DNA of 64,000 bases. It comes from Pseudomonas botevensis (GTDB lineage Bacteria; Pseudomonadota; Gammaproteobacteria; Pseudomonadales; Pseudomonadaceae). Position 1 is the first letter of the stretch. Each line of letters starts with the position of its first letter. Shown piece after piece: positions 24,564-33,864 of this stretch. The position numbers and the translations under genes are program-made. The notes under the pieces are model-generated. The model was not told where the DNA came from, did no database searches, and worked only from the letters and a program-made list of their open reading frames with translations. Location of the stretch: positions 22,098-86,097 of the forward strand of contig NZ_JAHTKI010000025.1 in the NCBI RefSeq assembly GCF_019145475.1, written 5' to 3'.

Positions 24564-26834
24564 ATGTCCGATCGTTTCGAACTCTTCCTCACTTGTCCCA
24601 AAGGCCTTGAAGGCCTGCTCATCGAGGAAGCCGTCGGGCTTGGCCTTGAAGAGGCCCGCGAGCACACTTCCGCCGTGCGTGGCATGGCGACCATGGAAAC
24701 TGCTTATCGCCTGTGCCTCTGGTCGCGTCTGGCCAACCGCGTGCTGCTGGTGCTCAAGCGCTTCTCGATGAAAAACGCCGAGGATCTGTACCACGGCGTA
24801 CTCGACGTCGACTGGCAGGATCACATGCTCGCCGACGGCACCCTGGCCGTCGAATTCAGCGGCCACGGCTCGGGCATCGACAACACCCACTTCGGTGCCT
24901 TGAAGGTAAAAGACGCCATCGTCGATAAACTGCGCACCCCTCAGGGCGACCGTCCGTCCATCGACAAGCTCAACCCGGACCTGCGCATTCATCTGCGTCT
25001 GGATCGCGGCGAAGCGATCCTCTCCCTCGACCTCTCCGGGCACAGCCTGCACCAGCGCGGTTATCGCTTGCAGCAGGGCGCCGCGCCGCTGAAGGAAAAC
25101 CTTGCGGCGGCGATTCTGATCCGCTCCGGCTGGCCGCGCATTGCTGCCGAAGGCGGCGCGCTGGCCGACCCGATGTGCGGTGTCGGTACGTTCCTGGTCG
25201 AGGCGGGCATGATTGCCACCGACATGGCGCCGAACCTGCGCCGCGAGCAATGGGGCTTCACTGCCTGGCTGGGTCACGTGCCGGCGCTGTGGAAAAAACT
25301 CCATGAGGAAGCCGTAGAGCGCGCCGCCGCCGGTCTGGCCAGGCCGCCGCTGTGGATTCGCGGTTACGAAGCCGACCCGCGGCTGATTCAGCCGGGCCGC
25401 AACAACGTCGAACGCGCGGGTTTGAGCGAGTGGATCAAGATCTATCAGGGCGAAGTCGCGACCTTCGAGCCGCGTCCGGACCAGAACCAGAAAGGCCTGG
25501 TGATCTGCAACCCGCCGTACGGCGAGCGTCTGGGCGACGAAGCCAGCCTGCTGTATCTCTACCAGAACCTCGGTGAACGCCTGCGTCAGGCTTGCCTGAA
25601 CTGGGAAGCGGCGGTCTTCACCGGCGCGCCGGACCTGGGCAAGCGCATGGGCATTCGCAGCCACAAACAGTATTCGTTCTGGAACGGCGCGCTGCCGTGC
25701 AAGCTGCTGTTGATCAAAGTGCTGCCGGATCAGTTCGTCACCGGCGAGCGTCGTACCCCGGAGCAGCGTCAGGCCGAGCGCGAGCAAGCTGCTTACGATC
25801 AGATGCCGAATGAGCCGCAGGAGCGCAAGTTCAACAAGAACGGCAACCCGATCAAACCAACGCCAGCCCCGGCGCCCGTGATCGAGCAGCCGCGCTTGAG
25901 CGAAGGCGGGCAGATGTTCGCCAACCGCCTGCAGAAAAATCTCAAGGCCATGAGCAAGTGGGTCAAGCGCGAAGGCATTGATTGCTACCGGGTCTACGAT
26001 GCCGACATGCCGGAATACGCCATGGCCATCGACCTGTACAACGACTGGGTCCACGTTCAGGAATACGCCGCGCCGAAGTCCGTCGATCCGGAAAAGGCCT
26101 CGATCCGCATGTTCGATGCCCTGGCGGCCATTCCCCAGGCGCTGAACATCGACAAGAGCCGCGTGGTGGTCAAGCGCCGCGAGCGGCAGAGCGGCACCAA
26201 GCAGTACGAGCGCCAGAGCGCCCAGGGCAAGTTCAACGAGGTCAGCGAAGGCGGTATCAAGCTGCTGGTGAACCTCACCGACTACCTCGACACCGGGCTG
26301 TTCCTCGACCACCGGCCGATGCGCATGCGGATTCAGAAGGAGGCTGCCGGCAAGCGTTTCCTCAACCTGTTCTGCTACACCGCGACCGCCAGTGTCCATG
26401 CGGCCAAGGGCGGCGCGCGCAGCACCACCAGCGTCGACCTGTCGAAAACCTACCTCGACTGGGCGCGGCGCAACCTGTCGCTCAACGGTTTCTCCGACAA
26501 GAACCGTCTGGAGCAGGGTGATGTGATGGCATGGCTGGAGAACAGTCGTGAAGAGTACGACCTGATCTTCATCGACCCACCGACCTTCTCCAACTCCAAG
26601 CGCATGGAAGGCGTGTTCGATGTGCAGCGCGATCAGGTACAGTTGATCGACCTGGCCATGGCGCGTCTGGCCAGCGGCGGCGTGTTGTACTTCTCCAACA
26701 ACTTCCGCAAGTTCCAGCTCGAAGAAAACCTGGCCGAGCGTTACGCGGTGGAGGAAATCACCGCGTCGACCATCGACCCGGACTTTGCCCGTAACGGCAA
26801 GATCCACCGCGCCTGGAAAATCACGGCTCGTTGA
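24564..26834 (+). CDS. rlmL: Bifunctional 23S rRNA methyltransferase RlmKL
   Basis: A 756-residue fusion of two SAM methyltransferases. The N-terminal RlmL part makes m2G2445, with a THUMP domain (about 45-155), DPMCGVGTFLVEA near 200 and NPPYGER near 315. The C-terminal RlmK part makes m7G2069, with KRFLNLFCYTATASVHAA near 595 and IDPPTFSNSKRMEG near 672. Both catalytic halves look intact. I start at MSDRFELF (ATG 24564), the family start; 19 upstream codons are in frame but lie in a hairpin-rich leader. Confidence 0.95.
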   Translation: MSDRFELFLTCPKGLEGLLIEEAVGLGLEEAREHTSAVRGMATMETAYRLCLWSRLANRVLLVLKRFSMKNAEDLYHGVLDVDWQDHMLADGTLAVEFSGHGSGIDNTHFGALKVKDAIVDKLRTPQGDRPSIDKLNPDLRIHLRLDRGEAILSLDLSGHSLHQRGYRLQQGAAPLKENLAAAILIRSGWPRIAAEGGALADPMCGVGTFLVEAGMIATDMAPNLRREQWGFTAWLGHVPALWKKLHEEAVERAAAGLARPPLWIRGYEADPRLIQPGRNNVERAGLSEWIKIYQGEVATFEPRPDQNQKGLVICNPPYGERLGDEASLLYLYQNLGERLRQACLNWEAAVFTGAPDLGKRMGIRSHKQYSFWNGALPCKLLLIKVLPDQFVTGERRTPEQRQAEREQAAYDQMPNEPQERKFNKNGNPIKPTPAPAPVIEQPRLSEGGQMFANRLQKNLKAMSKWVKREGIDCYRVYDADMPEYAMAIDLYNDWVHVQEYAAPKSVDPEKASIRMFDALAAIPQALNIDKSRVVVKRRERQSGTKQYERQSAQGKFNEVSEGGIKLLVNLTDYLDTGLFLDHRPMRMRIQKEAAGKRFLNLFCYTATASVHAAKGGARSTTSVDLSKTYLDWARRNLSLNGFSDKNRLEQGDVMAWLENSREEYDLIFIDPPTFSNSKRMEGVFDVQRDQVQLIDLAMARLASGGVLYFSNNFRKFQLEENLAERYAVEEITASTIDPDFARNGKIHRAWKITAR

Positions 26835-26847
26835 CACTCTGCAAAAT

Positions 26848-26889
26848 TGGATCCACAGGGCTTTGATTTTTAACGGCTCCGTGGATCCA
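26848..26889. repeat. Inverted repeat with two near-identical 9-bp arms
   Basis: TGGATCCAC and GTGGATCCA are perfect inverted arms 24 bases apart in the rlmKL-diguanylate cyclase gap. No T-run follows. It could be a two-site operator or a folded 3' end of the rlmKL transcript. Confidence 0.4.
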
Positions 26890-26979
26890 GTGGCGCTAGC
26901 CAAATTAGTGGCTAATAGCTATAACTCACACACGGCCAATGGGGTTTTCCCGCAAATGCTGGCGTAGTGAGTTGCCCTT

Positions 26980-29364
26980 ATGTCGTTGCACCCCGTGCGC
27001 CCAAAGATCCTGGGTTTTATCAGCGAAGAAGTTTCGGCCTGGCTGGTCGCGCTGCTGGTTTTGCTCGCCGGCGGGATTCTCACGGGGCTGCTGGCCTGGA
27101 CCACCCTCAACCAATTCCATAGCCAGTTGCGCCAGCGCTTTCAGCTGTTGGCCAACGAGCGCTACAGCCGCATCGAAGAACGGTTTCAGGATCAGGAGCA
27201 GCGCCTCGATGGCCTGCGCCGGTTCTTCGCCAACTCCGAATCGGTGTCCCGCGCCGAATTCGACGGCTACACCCGACCCCTTTTGCTGCGCACCCAGGCG
27301 TATTCGTTCGCGCTGCGGGTGAGTGGCGCCGAGCGTGCCGGGTTCGAACAGCGGATGCGCGAAGAAGGCTTGCTCACCTTCAGCGTGCGTGAACTCAACC
27401 CGCGCGGCGAACTGCAACTGGCGGCGGCCCGCGACGAATACGTCGTGGTGATCTACAGCCAGACCCAGAGCCGTCTCGGTTCACCGTTGGGGTACGACTT
27501 GCTGGCGCAGCCGCTGCGTCGCTCGACCCTGGAACGCGCCGACCACCTCGCGGGCCTGGCGGTGTCGCAACCGATGCATCTGGTCAGTATCGAGCCGGCC
27601 TACGCGCGCGGTGTGCTGCTGGTGGCTCCGGTGATTCGCGAGGGCGCGGCGAAGTCGTTCGGCTACGTGATGGCGGTGATCAGCATGCGCCAGTTGCTGG
27701 CCGACGGTCTGCCGGATGCGCTGCACGACTATCTGTCGGTGCGCATTCTCGATCTGTCGACCAACGATCAGCATGAAGTGCTGTACGAGTCTTCCAACGC
27801 GCCGGCGCCGAGCGATCTGTCGGCGACGCAACTGGTGCGCATGGCCGATCACGATTATCAGGTCGATATCCAGCCAAGCGATGCCTTCATGCAGGCCAAC
27901 CATTCGTCGGTTGGCAGCGTGGTGATTCTTGGCGCGCTGCTCAGCCTGCTGCTGGCCGCGCTGCTGTACGTGCTGGTCAGTCAGCGTCAGCGTGCGTTGC
28001 GCATGGTCGAACTGCGCACTCAGGAATTGCACGAGCGCGAACAGGAATTGCGCGGCACCCACGGCCAGTTGCGCGGTGTGCTCAACGCCGCGACCCAGGT
28101 GGCGATCATCGCCACCGATCTGCGCGGCGTGATCAACACGTTCAACCCCGGCGCCGAACAGATGCTCGGTTATCGCAGCAGCGAAGTGGTCGGCCACATG
28201 ACCCTGGAGAACCTGCATTTCCCCCGAGAGCTGATCAGCCGTGCGTCGGAGTTGAGCGCCCGTTACGGCAAAACCATCCCGACCTGTCAGGCGATGCTGG
28301 TCGAGGGCGGTGAGGTCGGCGGCCATCAGGCGCGGGAATGGACCCTGGTGCGCAAGGACGGCAGTCATCTGCCGGTGAACATGCTGGCGACCCCGGTACT
28401 CGACGAACAAGGGCTCTGGGTCGGGCATCTGGCGATCTGCATCGACATCACCGAACGCAAGCGCGTCCACGAAGCGCTGGCGGCGCGGGACGTGCTGCTG
28501 AAGAAACTCAGCGCACACGTTCCCGGCGGCATCTATCAGTTCAAGATGGAGTTCGACGGGCGTTTCAGCGTGATCTACGCCAGCGACGGTATCCGTGAGA
28601 TCTACGAACTGGACCCGGATGTGCTGCTGCTCAACGCCGAAGCGATCTTCACCCGCATCCATCCCCAGGACACGACACGCGTGCGCTCCTCGATCCGCGC
28701 CTCGGCGGAAAGCCTCAGCCCCTGGCGCGAAGAGTACCGCGTGCAGTTGCCCGAACGCGGCCTGCGCTGGGTGCGCGGCGAGGCGACGCCGGAGGAGTTG
28801 CCGGGCGGTGGCGTGCTGTGGCACGGCTATATCTCGGACATCTCCGATCTGAAGCGGGTGGAAGAAGAGTTGCGCGCGCTGTCGGTGACCGACGCCCTGA
28901 CTGGTATCCACAACCGCCGCTACTTCCAGGAGCGCCTGACCACCGAAATGGCCCGGGTCGAGCGCGGTGGCGGCGAACTGTCGGTGATCATGCTCGACAT
29001 TGACCACTTCAAACGCATCAACGATCAGTTCGGCCATGCCGTGGGCGACCGGGTGTTGCAGGCCGTGTGCGAGCGCATCGGGCATCGCCTGCGGCGTACC
29101 GACGTGTTCTGCCGTCTGGGCGGCGAAGAGTTCATGGTGCTGTGCCCGGACATCGACGGAGATCACGCCTACATGCTGGCGATCGAGTTGTGGCAGAGTC
29201 TGCGCAGTGCGCCTATCGATGTGGTGGGTGTGGTGACGGCGAGCTTCGGCATCGCCAGTTGGCGGCCGGGGGAGGGCGCGGATGCGTTGCTGCTGCGGGC
29301 CGACTCAGGGGTCTACGCGGCGAAGCAAGGCGGGCGGGATCGGGTCGAGGGGCAGGTGGTCTAG
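26980..29364 (+). CDS. Membrane diguanylate cyclase with periplasmic sensor and PAS domains
   Basis: A 794-residue c-di-GMP synthase. TM1 (about 20-42) and TM2 (about 312-335) bracket a periplasmic CHASE-like sensor domain. Two PAS regions follow (about 365-490, ending DITERK; about 505-628, ending ISDISDLKRVEEE). The C-terminal GGDEF domain has the active-site GGEEF at 714-718. RRTD five residues before it is an RxxD inhibitory site, so product feedback is expected. No EAL domain. The ligand of the periplasmic domain is unknown. Start ATG 26980 is supported by the N-terminal membrane anchor. Confidence 0.92.
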   Translation: MSLHPVRPKILGFISEEVSAWLVALLVLLAGGILTGLLAWTTLNQFHSQLRQRFQLLANERYSRIEERFQDQEQRLDGLRRFFANSESVSRAEFDGYTRPLLLRTQAYSFALRVSGAERAGFEQRMREEGLLTFSVRELNPRGELQLAAARDEYVVVIYSQTQSRLGSPLGYDLLAQPLRRSTLERADHLAGLAVSQPMHLVSIEPAYARGVLLVAPVIREGAAKSFGYVMAVISMRQLLADGLPDALHDYLSVRILDLSTNDQHEVLYESSNAPAPSDLSATQLVRMADHDYQVDIQPSDAFMQANHSSVGSVVILGALLSLLLAALLYVLVSQRQRALRMVELRTQELHEREQELRGTHGQLRGVLNAATQVAIIATDLRGVINTFNPGAEQMLGYRSSEVVGHMTLENLHFPRELISRASELSARYGKTIPTCQAMLVEGGEVGGHQAREWTLVRKDGSHLPVNMLATPVLDEQGLWVGHLAICIDITERKRVHEALAARDVLLKKLSAHVPGGIYQFKMEFDGRFSVIYASDGIREIYELDPDVLLLNAEAIFTRIHPQDTTRVRSSIRASAESLSPWREEYRVQLPERGLRWVRGEATPEELPGGGVLWHGYISDISDLKRVEEELRALSVTDALTGIHNRRYFQERLTTEMARVERGGGELSVIMLDIDHFKRINDQFGHAVGDRVLQAVCERIGHRLRRTDVFCRLGGEEFMVLCPDIDGDHAYMLAIELWQSLRSAPIDVVGVVTASFGIASWRPGEGADALLLRADSGVYAAKQGGRDRVEGQVV

Positions 29365-29395
29365 GCCCTGATGCCCCGAGGGAGCAACTGGGCTG

Positions 29396-29440
29396 CCTTC
29401 GTGGGCAGGCCCACTCCCACATCAGCAGTGGGAGCAGGGC
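29396..29440. repeat. REP pair
   Basis: Inverted REP copies (ccttcgtgggcaggcccactcccac and gtgggagcagggc) in the gap between the convergent diguanylate cyclase gene and dacB. Confidence 0.6.
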
Positions 29441-29451
29441 TGCGGTGTGAT

Positions 29452-30912
29452 TTACAGAGCCGAGGCGGTCTGCGGCAGCTTCGGCTGGCGATACAGGTCA
29501 AGCAGCACCTGATCCAGCACCGACGACGCGCCGAACGGTGCCTTGTCGTTGAGAATCGCCACGACCGCCCAGGTGTTGCCGTTGACGTCGCGGCTGAAGC
29601 CGGCGATTGCCCGCACGGTGTTCAGGGTGCCGGTCTTGACGTGGGCTTCACCGCGCATCGCGGTGGTCTTCAGGCGTTTGCGCATGGTGCCGTCGGTGCC
29701 GGCGATCGGCAGCGAGCTGATGTACTCGGCCGCGTACGGGCTGTGCCACGCGGCTTGCAGCATGCTCGCCATCTCACGCGCGCTGACCCGTTCTGCACGG
29801 GACAGGCCGGAACCGTTCTCCATCACCAGATGCGGCGCGGTGATGCCTTTCTTCGCCAGCCACTGACGTACTACGCGTTGCGCAGCCTTGGCGTCGTCAC
29901 CGTCGGCGTCGTTGCGGAACTTCTGTCCCAGGCTCAGGAACAGTTGCTGCGCCATGGTGTTGTTACTGTATTTGTTGATGTCGCGGATGATTTCCGCCAG
30001 ATCCGGCGAGAACGCGCGAGCCAGCACCTTGGCGTTGCTCGGCGTCGGCGCCAGACGATCCTTGCCCTGGATGCTGCCGCCCAGTTCTTTCCAGATCGCC
30101 CGCACGGCACCAGCGGTGTAAGTGGCGTGGTCGAGCAGCGACAGATAGGTCTGCGAGCTGCAGCCATCGCCCAACTGGCCGGCGACGGTCACGTTCACGC
30201 TGCCATCGGCCATCGGCACCGGGTTGTAGCGCACGCCACCGGTGCATTGCTTGGAGTTGAGCGCTTTTACGGTGTTTTCGATGTGGATGCTGGCAATCGG
30301 CGGTTCCACCGAAATCAGCACACGGCCACCGTCATTGCGGGCGACGAAGCGCAGTGCCTTGAGGTTGACCAGCAGCGAGTCCGGCTTGACCAGGAACGGC
30401 TTGTTCTCGTCATTGCCGTCATCGTTGAATTCCGGCAGTTGCGGCTGGACGAAGAAATTGCGATCGAGCACCAGATCACCGGTGACCTGGGTCACGCCGT
30501 TGGCGCGCAGGTCGCGCATCAGCAGCCAGAGTTTTTCCATGTTCAGCTTCGGATCGCCGCCACCCTTGAGGTAGAGGTTGCCGTTGAGAATGCCGCCGCT
30601 CAGGTCGCCGTCGGTGTAGAACTCGGTTTTCCACTGGTGGTTGGGGCCGAGCATTTCCAGGGCGGCGTAGGTGGTGACCAGTTTCATGGTCGAGGCCGGG
30701 TTGACCGAGACGTCCGCGTTGAACACGGTCGGCGTGCCCGGGCCTTCCAGCGGCACCATCACCAGAGACAGGGCGCTTGGTTGCAGCTTGCTGGCCTTGA
30801 GGGCTTTTTCGACGTTGGGGGTCAGGGCGGTGTTGATGGTGGCAGCGGAGACGGGCAGGGCCAGGGGCAGAAGAAGGCCGGCGAGAAACAGAGGACGCAA
30901 CGATTTGATCAT
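29452..30912 (-). CDS. dacB: D-alanyl-D-alanine carboxypeptidase/endopeptidase (PBP4)
   Basis: A 486-residue class C penicillin-binding protein that trims peptide stems or cuts cross-links in peptidoglycan. The signal peptide is about 24 residues (SLRPLFLAGLLLPLALPVSA). The SxxK motif is STMK (Ser74, Lys77), SxN is YSNN, and KTG is VKTGTL. The large insert between SxxK and SxN is typical of PBP4. I start at ATG 30912 because the signal peptide begins there; 31 upstream in-frame codons look non-coding. Divergent from yggL. Confidence 0.94.
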   Translation of the reverse strand: MIKSLRPLFLAGLLLPLALPVSAATINTALTPNVEKALKASKLQPSALSLVMVPLEGPGTPTVFNADVSVNPASTMKLVTTYAALEMLGPNHQWKTEFYTDGDLSGGILNGNLYLKGGGDPKLNMEKLWLLMRDLRANGVTQVTGDLVLDRNFFVQPQLPEFNDDGNDENKPFLVKPDSLLVNLKALRFVARNDGGRVLISVEPPIASIHIENTVKALNSKQCTGGVRYNPVPMADGSVNVTVAGQLGDGCSSQTYLSLLDHATYTAGAVRAIWKELGGSIQGKDRLAPTPSNAKVLARAFSPDLAEIIRDINKYSNNTMAQQLFLSLGQKFRNDADGDDAKAAQRVVRQWLAKKGITAPHLVMENGSGLSRAERVSAREMASMLQAAWHSPYAAEYISSLPIAGTDGTMRKRLKTTAMRGEAHVKTGTLNTVRAIAGFSRDVNGNTWAVVAILNDKAPFGASSVLDQVLLDLYRQPKLPQTASAL

Positions 30913-31146
30913 ATGAAATAAAACCCTGCAGAAGAGGGGGAAAAAGACGAGGGCATGGATGAAAAGGCCCCCAGTGGTCATGAAAGTGTCGGCATTATGC
31001 CCCAAGGTGTTACCGCTTGTGCCGTGCCGGACATGAGCAATTTGTTATTTTTTTACCGGTGGTTGGCCACAAGCCCCACAGAGTCGGGCAATCGGCGGCT
31101 TAAACTGCTAAAGTGCCGGCCGTTATTACTTAAGAGGATTGTTCCA

Positions 31147-31488
31147 ATGGCGACTAACCGTTCCCAGCGTCTGCGCAAAAAACTGTGCGTTGATGAATTT
31201 CAAGAGCTGGGTTTCGAACTGAACCTGGGCTTCAAAGAAGATCTGTCCGAAGAAGCCATTGACGCTTTCCTCGAAGCATTCATCAAAGAAGCCATGGAAG
31301 CCAACGGTCTGGGTTACGTCGGCGGCGACGACTTCGGTCTGGTATGCCTGCAGAAGCGTGGCTCGGTCAACGAAGAGCAACGCGCTGCCGTTGAAGCCTG
31401 GCTCAAAGGCCGCACCGAGCTGACCAACGTCGAAATCAGCCCGCTGCTGGACGTGTGGTATCCGGAAAAGCCGATCAACAAGGCTTGA
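31147..31488 (+). CDS. yggL: YggL family 50S ribosome-binding protein
   Basis: A 113-residue protein with the DUF469/YggL pattern: basic N-terminus (TNRSQRLRKKLCVDEFQELGF), an acidic middle and GLGYVGGDDFGL. Homologues bind the large ribosomal subunit; cellular role poorly known. The ATG follows an AAGAGG site. Monocistronic, with a strong terminator six bases after the stop. Confidence 0.9.
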   Translation: MATNRSQRLRKKLCVDEFQELGFELNLGFKEDLSEEAIDAFLEAFIKEAMEANGLGYVGGDDFGLVCLQKRGSVNEEQRAAVEAWLKGRTELTNVEISPLLDVWYPEKPINKA

Positions 31489-31494
31489 TTGCAG

Positions 31495-31527
31495 AAAAAA
31501 CGGCGACCCTCGGGTCGCCGTTTTTTT
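31495..31527. terminator. Bidirectional intrinsic terminator between yggL and benE
   Basis: CGGCGACC-CTCG-GGTCGCCG hairpin, with six A on the left and seven T on the right, so it works on both strands between the convergent genes. Confidence 0.92.
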
Positions 31528-31557
31528 ATGCCTGCCTGTAGGGCTGCTCGGGATTTC

Positions 31558-32748
31558 TCAAGCCTTGCGCCAATTCAGAATCAACAGCGTCAGCACCCCC
31601 GCAACAATCCCCCAGAACGCCGAGCCGATGGAAAACAGCGTCAGCCCCGACGCGGTGACCATGAAGGTGATCAGCGCCGCTTCCCGTTCCTTCACCTCGG
31701 TCATGGCAATGCTCAAGCCATTGATGATCGAGCCGAACAGCGCCAGTGCGGCAATCGACAGCACCAGTTCCTTGGGCAGAGCGGCAAACAACGCCGCCAA
31801 TGTGGCGCCAAAGACCCCGGCGATGCCGTAGAAAATCCCGCACCACACCGCAGCGGTGTAGCGCTTGTTGCGATCTTCATGGGCGTGCGGCCCGGTGCAG
31901 ATCGCCGCGCTGATCGCCGCGAGGTTGATCCCGTGGGAGCCGAACGGCGCCAAGAGCAGCGAGGCGATGCCGGTGGTGGTGATCAGCGGCGAAGCCGGGA
32001 CGTGGTAGCCGTCGGCGCGCAACACAGCGATGCCCGGCATGTTCTGCGACGTCATCGCCACCACGAACAGCGGAATGCCGATGCTGATGGTCGCGGCGAG
32101 GGAGAAGTGCGGAGTGGTCCACACCGGCGTCGCCACTTCCAGGTGAAAGGCGCTGAAATCCAGCAGGCCCATGAAGCCGGACAGCGCGGTGCCGATCAGC
32201 AGCGCGGCGAGCACCGCGTAACGCGGCGACAGGCGCTTGACCAGCAGGTACGTGAAGAACATCCCCAGCACCAGCCCGGTACGGTGTTGCGCGGCGACGA
32301 AGATTTCGCTGCCGATCTTGAACAGGATGCCCGCCAGCAACGCCGCTGCGAGGGACGCCGGGATCTTCTTCACCAGCCGCTCGAAGCTGCCGGTCAGGCC
32401 GCAGATAGTCACCAGCACCGCGCAGGTGATGTAGGCGCCAATCGCCTCGCCATAACTGACGCCACCCAGGCTGGTGATCAACAGCGCCGCACCGGGGGTC
32501 GACCAGGCAATGGTGATCGGCGTGCGATAACGCAGCGACAGGCCGATGGAGCACACCGCCATGCCGATGGAAATCGCCCAGATCCACGAGGAAATCTGCC
32601 CGCTGGTCAGGCCCGCCGCTTGCCCGGCCTGGAACATCAGCACCAGCGAACTGGTGTAGCCGGTCATCATCGCAATGAAACCGGCGACGATGGCCGAGGG
32701 CGAGGTGTCGGCCAGGGGGCGCAGTTGGGTGTGGGTGGCGTCGGTCAT
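31558..32748 (-). CDS. BenE-family transporter
   Basis: A 396-residue, roughly 12-helix transporter of the benzoate:H+ symporter (BenE) family, related to the nucleobase/ascorbate transporter fold. Typical features are the N-terminal PSAIVAGFIAMMTGYTSSLVL and the central IAWSTPGAALL segment. Substrate uncertain: family annotation says benzoate, but no benzoate catabolic genes are near, and the neighbouring GntR, guaD and xdh genes suggest a purine or other aromatic ring compound. That link is inference. It diverges from the GntR gene. Confidence 0.85.
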   Translation of the reverse strand: MTDATHTQLRPLADTSPSAIVAGFIAMMTGYTSSLVLMFQAGQAAGLTSGQISSWIWAISIGMAVCSIGLSLRYRTPITIAWSTPGAALLITSLGGVSYGEAIGAYITCAVLVTICGLTGSFERLVKKIPASLAAALLAGILFKIGSEIFVAAQHRTGLVLGMFFTYLLVKRLSPRYAVLAALLIGTALSGFMGLLDFSAFHLEVATPVWTTPHFSLAATISIGIPLFVVAMTSQNMPGIAVLRADGYHVPASPLITTTGIASLLLAPFGSHGINLAAISAAICTGPHAHEDRNKRYTAAVWCGIFYGIAGVFGATLAALFAALPKELVLSIAALALFGSIINGLSIAMTEVKEREAALITFMVTASGLTLFSIGSAFWGIVAGVLTLLILNWRKA

Positions 32749-32901
32749 GACCGCGGTGTTCCTTATAGCAATGAAAAGATGTGCAACAACACAAACCCCT
32801 TGTGGGAGCGGATTTTGCGAACAAGCCTAAACTCAAACGTAACGGATCGTTGCGATACAGCCGAAGTCACAAACAGCCATACAGTCGTGTTGCCACCATC
32901 C

Positions 32902-32913
32902 ATTGTGTACAAT
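32902..32913. promoter_or_regulatory. Candidate GntR operator between benE and gntR
   Basis: ATTGT-GT-ACAAT palindrome in the 257-base gap of the divergent pair, about 90 bases before the GntR start. The TTGT-N2-ACAA core resembles operators of FCD-type GntR regulators. Functional assignment is inference. Confidence 0.45.
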
Positions 32914-33005
32914 CGCGCTGTTTTTTACGCGATACTTGCCAGCGACCCACTGTGCCGTATTACAGTCACGGTCAATTCGCCGCAGTTCTCCCGACTCGAG
33001 TGCCC

Positions 33006-33770
33006 ATGAACGAACAGTTGCAACCCCTCAAGAAACAACCGCGAGCAGGCAAAGCCGGCCGCAGCGGAACCCAGGACGATATCGTCTATGCGCACATCTT
33101 CGAGGCCATCCTCGAACAGCGCCTGGCGCCCGGCACCAAGTTGAGCGAAGAAGCGCTGGGGGAAATCTTCGGGGTCAGCCGCACCATCATTCGCCGCGCG
33201 CTGTCGCGTCTGGCCCATGAAGGCGTGGTGCTGTTGCGGCCGAACCGTGGCGCGGTGGTTGCCAGCCCGAGCGTCGAGGAGGCGCGTCAGGTGTTCCTCG
33301 CTCGCCGTCTGGTGGAGCGTGCGATCACTGAACTCGCGGTGCAGCACGCCACCGCCGAGCAGATCGCCGAATTGCGGCAGATGGTCAACGACGAGCGCGA
33401 CAGCTTCTCCCGTGGCGATCGCGGTGCCGGCATCCGTCTGTCGGGCGAATTCCACCTGAAACTGGCCGAGGCGGCGAAAAACGCGCCGTTGATCAGCTTC
33501 CAGCGCAGCCTGGTCTCGCAGACCTCGCTGATCATTGCCCAATATGAAAGCGGCAACCGTTCTCACTGTTCCTACGACGAGCACACCCAGTTGATTGACG
33601 CCATCGAGGCGCGCAACGGCGAGCTGGCGGTGGATCTGATGATGCATCACATGGACCACATCGACAGCAAGCTCAACCTCGACGAGGAAAGCGCTTCGGA
33701 CGATCTGCACGCAGTGTTCTCGCACTTGTTGCAGACCAAGAAACCGGGACGCCCGGTAGCCAAGCTCTGA
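33006..33770 (+). CDS. GntR-family (FadR/FCD-type) transcriptional regulator
   Basis: A 254-residue repressor-type protein with an N-terminal winged helix (about 20-90; LSEEALGEIFGVSRTIIRRALSRL is the recognition region). The C-terminal all-helical FCD domain has metal-ligand-like residues (EFHLKLAE, DEHTQLIDAI, MMHHMDHI). Start at ATG 33006; the frame is open 75 codons upstream, but across the divergent promoter. Neighbours suggest control of the BenE transporter, or of guaD and xdh. A PAO1 gene in the equivalent place next to guaD is, from memory, also a regulator. Confidence 0.88.
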   Translation: MNEQLQPLKKQPRAGKAGRSGTQDDIVYAHIFEAILEQRLAPGTKLSEEALGEIFGVSRTIIRRALSRLAHEGVVLLRPNRGAVVASPSVEEARQVFLARRLVERAITELAVQHATAEQIAELRQMVNDERDSFSRGDRGAGIRLSGEFHLKLAEAAKNAPLISFQRSLVSQTSLIIAQYESGNRSHCSYDEHTQLIDAIEARNGELAVDLMMHHMDHIDSKLNLDEESASDDLHAVFSHLLQTKKPGRPVAKL

Positions 33771-33811
33771 GCCCTGGTGGGCTTGCCCACCAATGCGATC
33801 CGACAGGCAAC

Positions 33812-33851
33812 AAAAATCCCCCGGACTGAACAGTACCGGGGGATTTTTTAT
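33812..33851. terminator. Bidirectional intrinsic terminator between gntR and guaD
   Basis: AAATCCCCCGG and CCGGGGGATTT arms around an 11-base loop, with A-rich and T-rich flanks (five A left, six T right). It serves the convergent gntR and guaD. Confidence 0.9.
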
Positions 33852-33864
33852 GCCTCGGGAAAAC

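Noticed and set aside
31558..32748. Calling the transporter a proven benzoate permease (benE)
   Set aside because: No ben or cat genes nearby. The family name alone does not fix the substrate, and the neighbours are purine genes.
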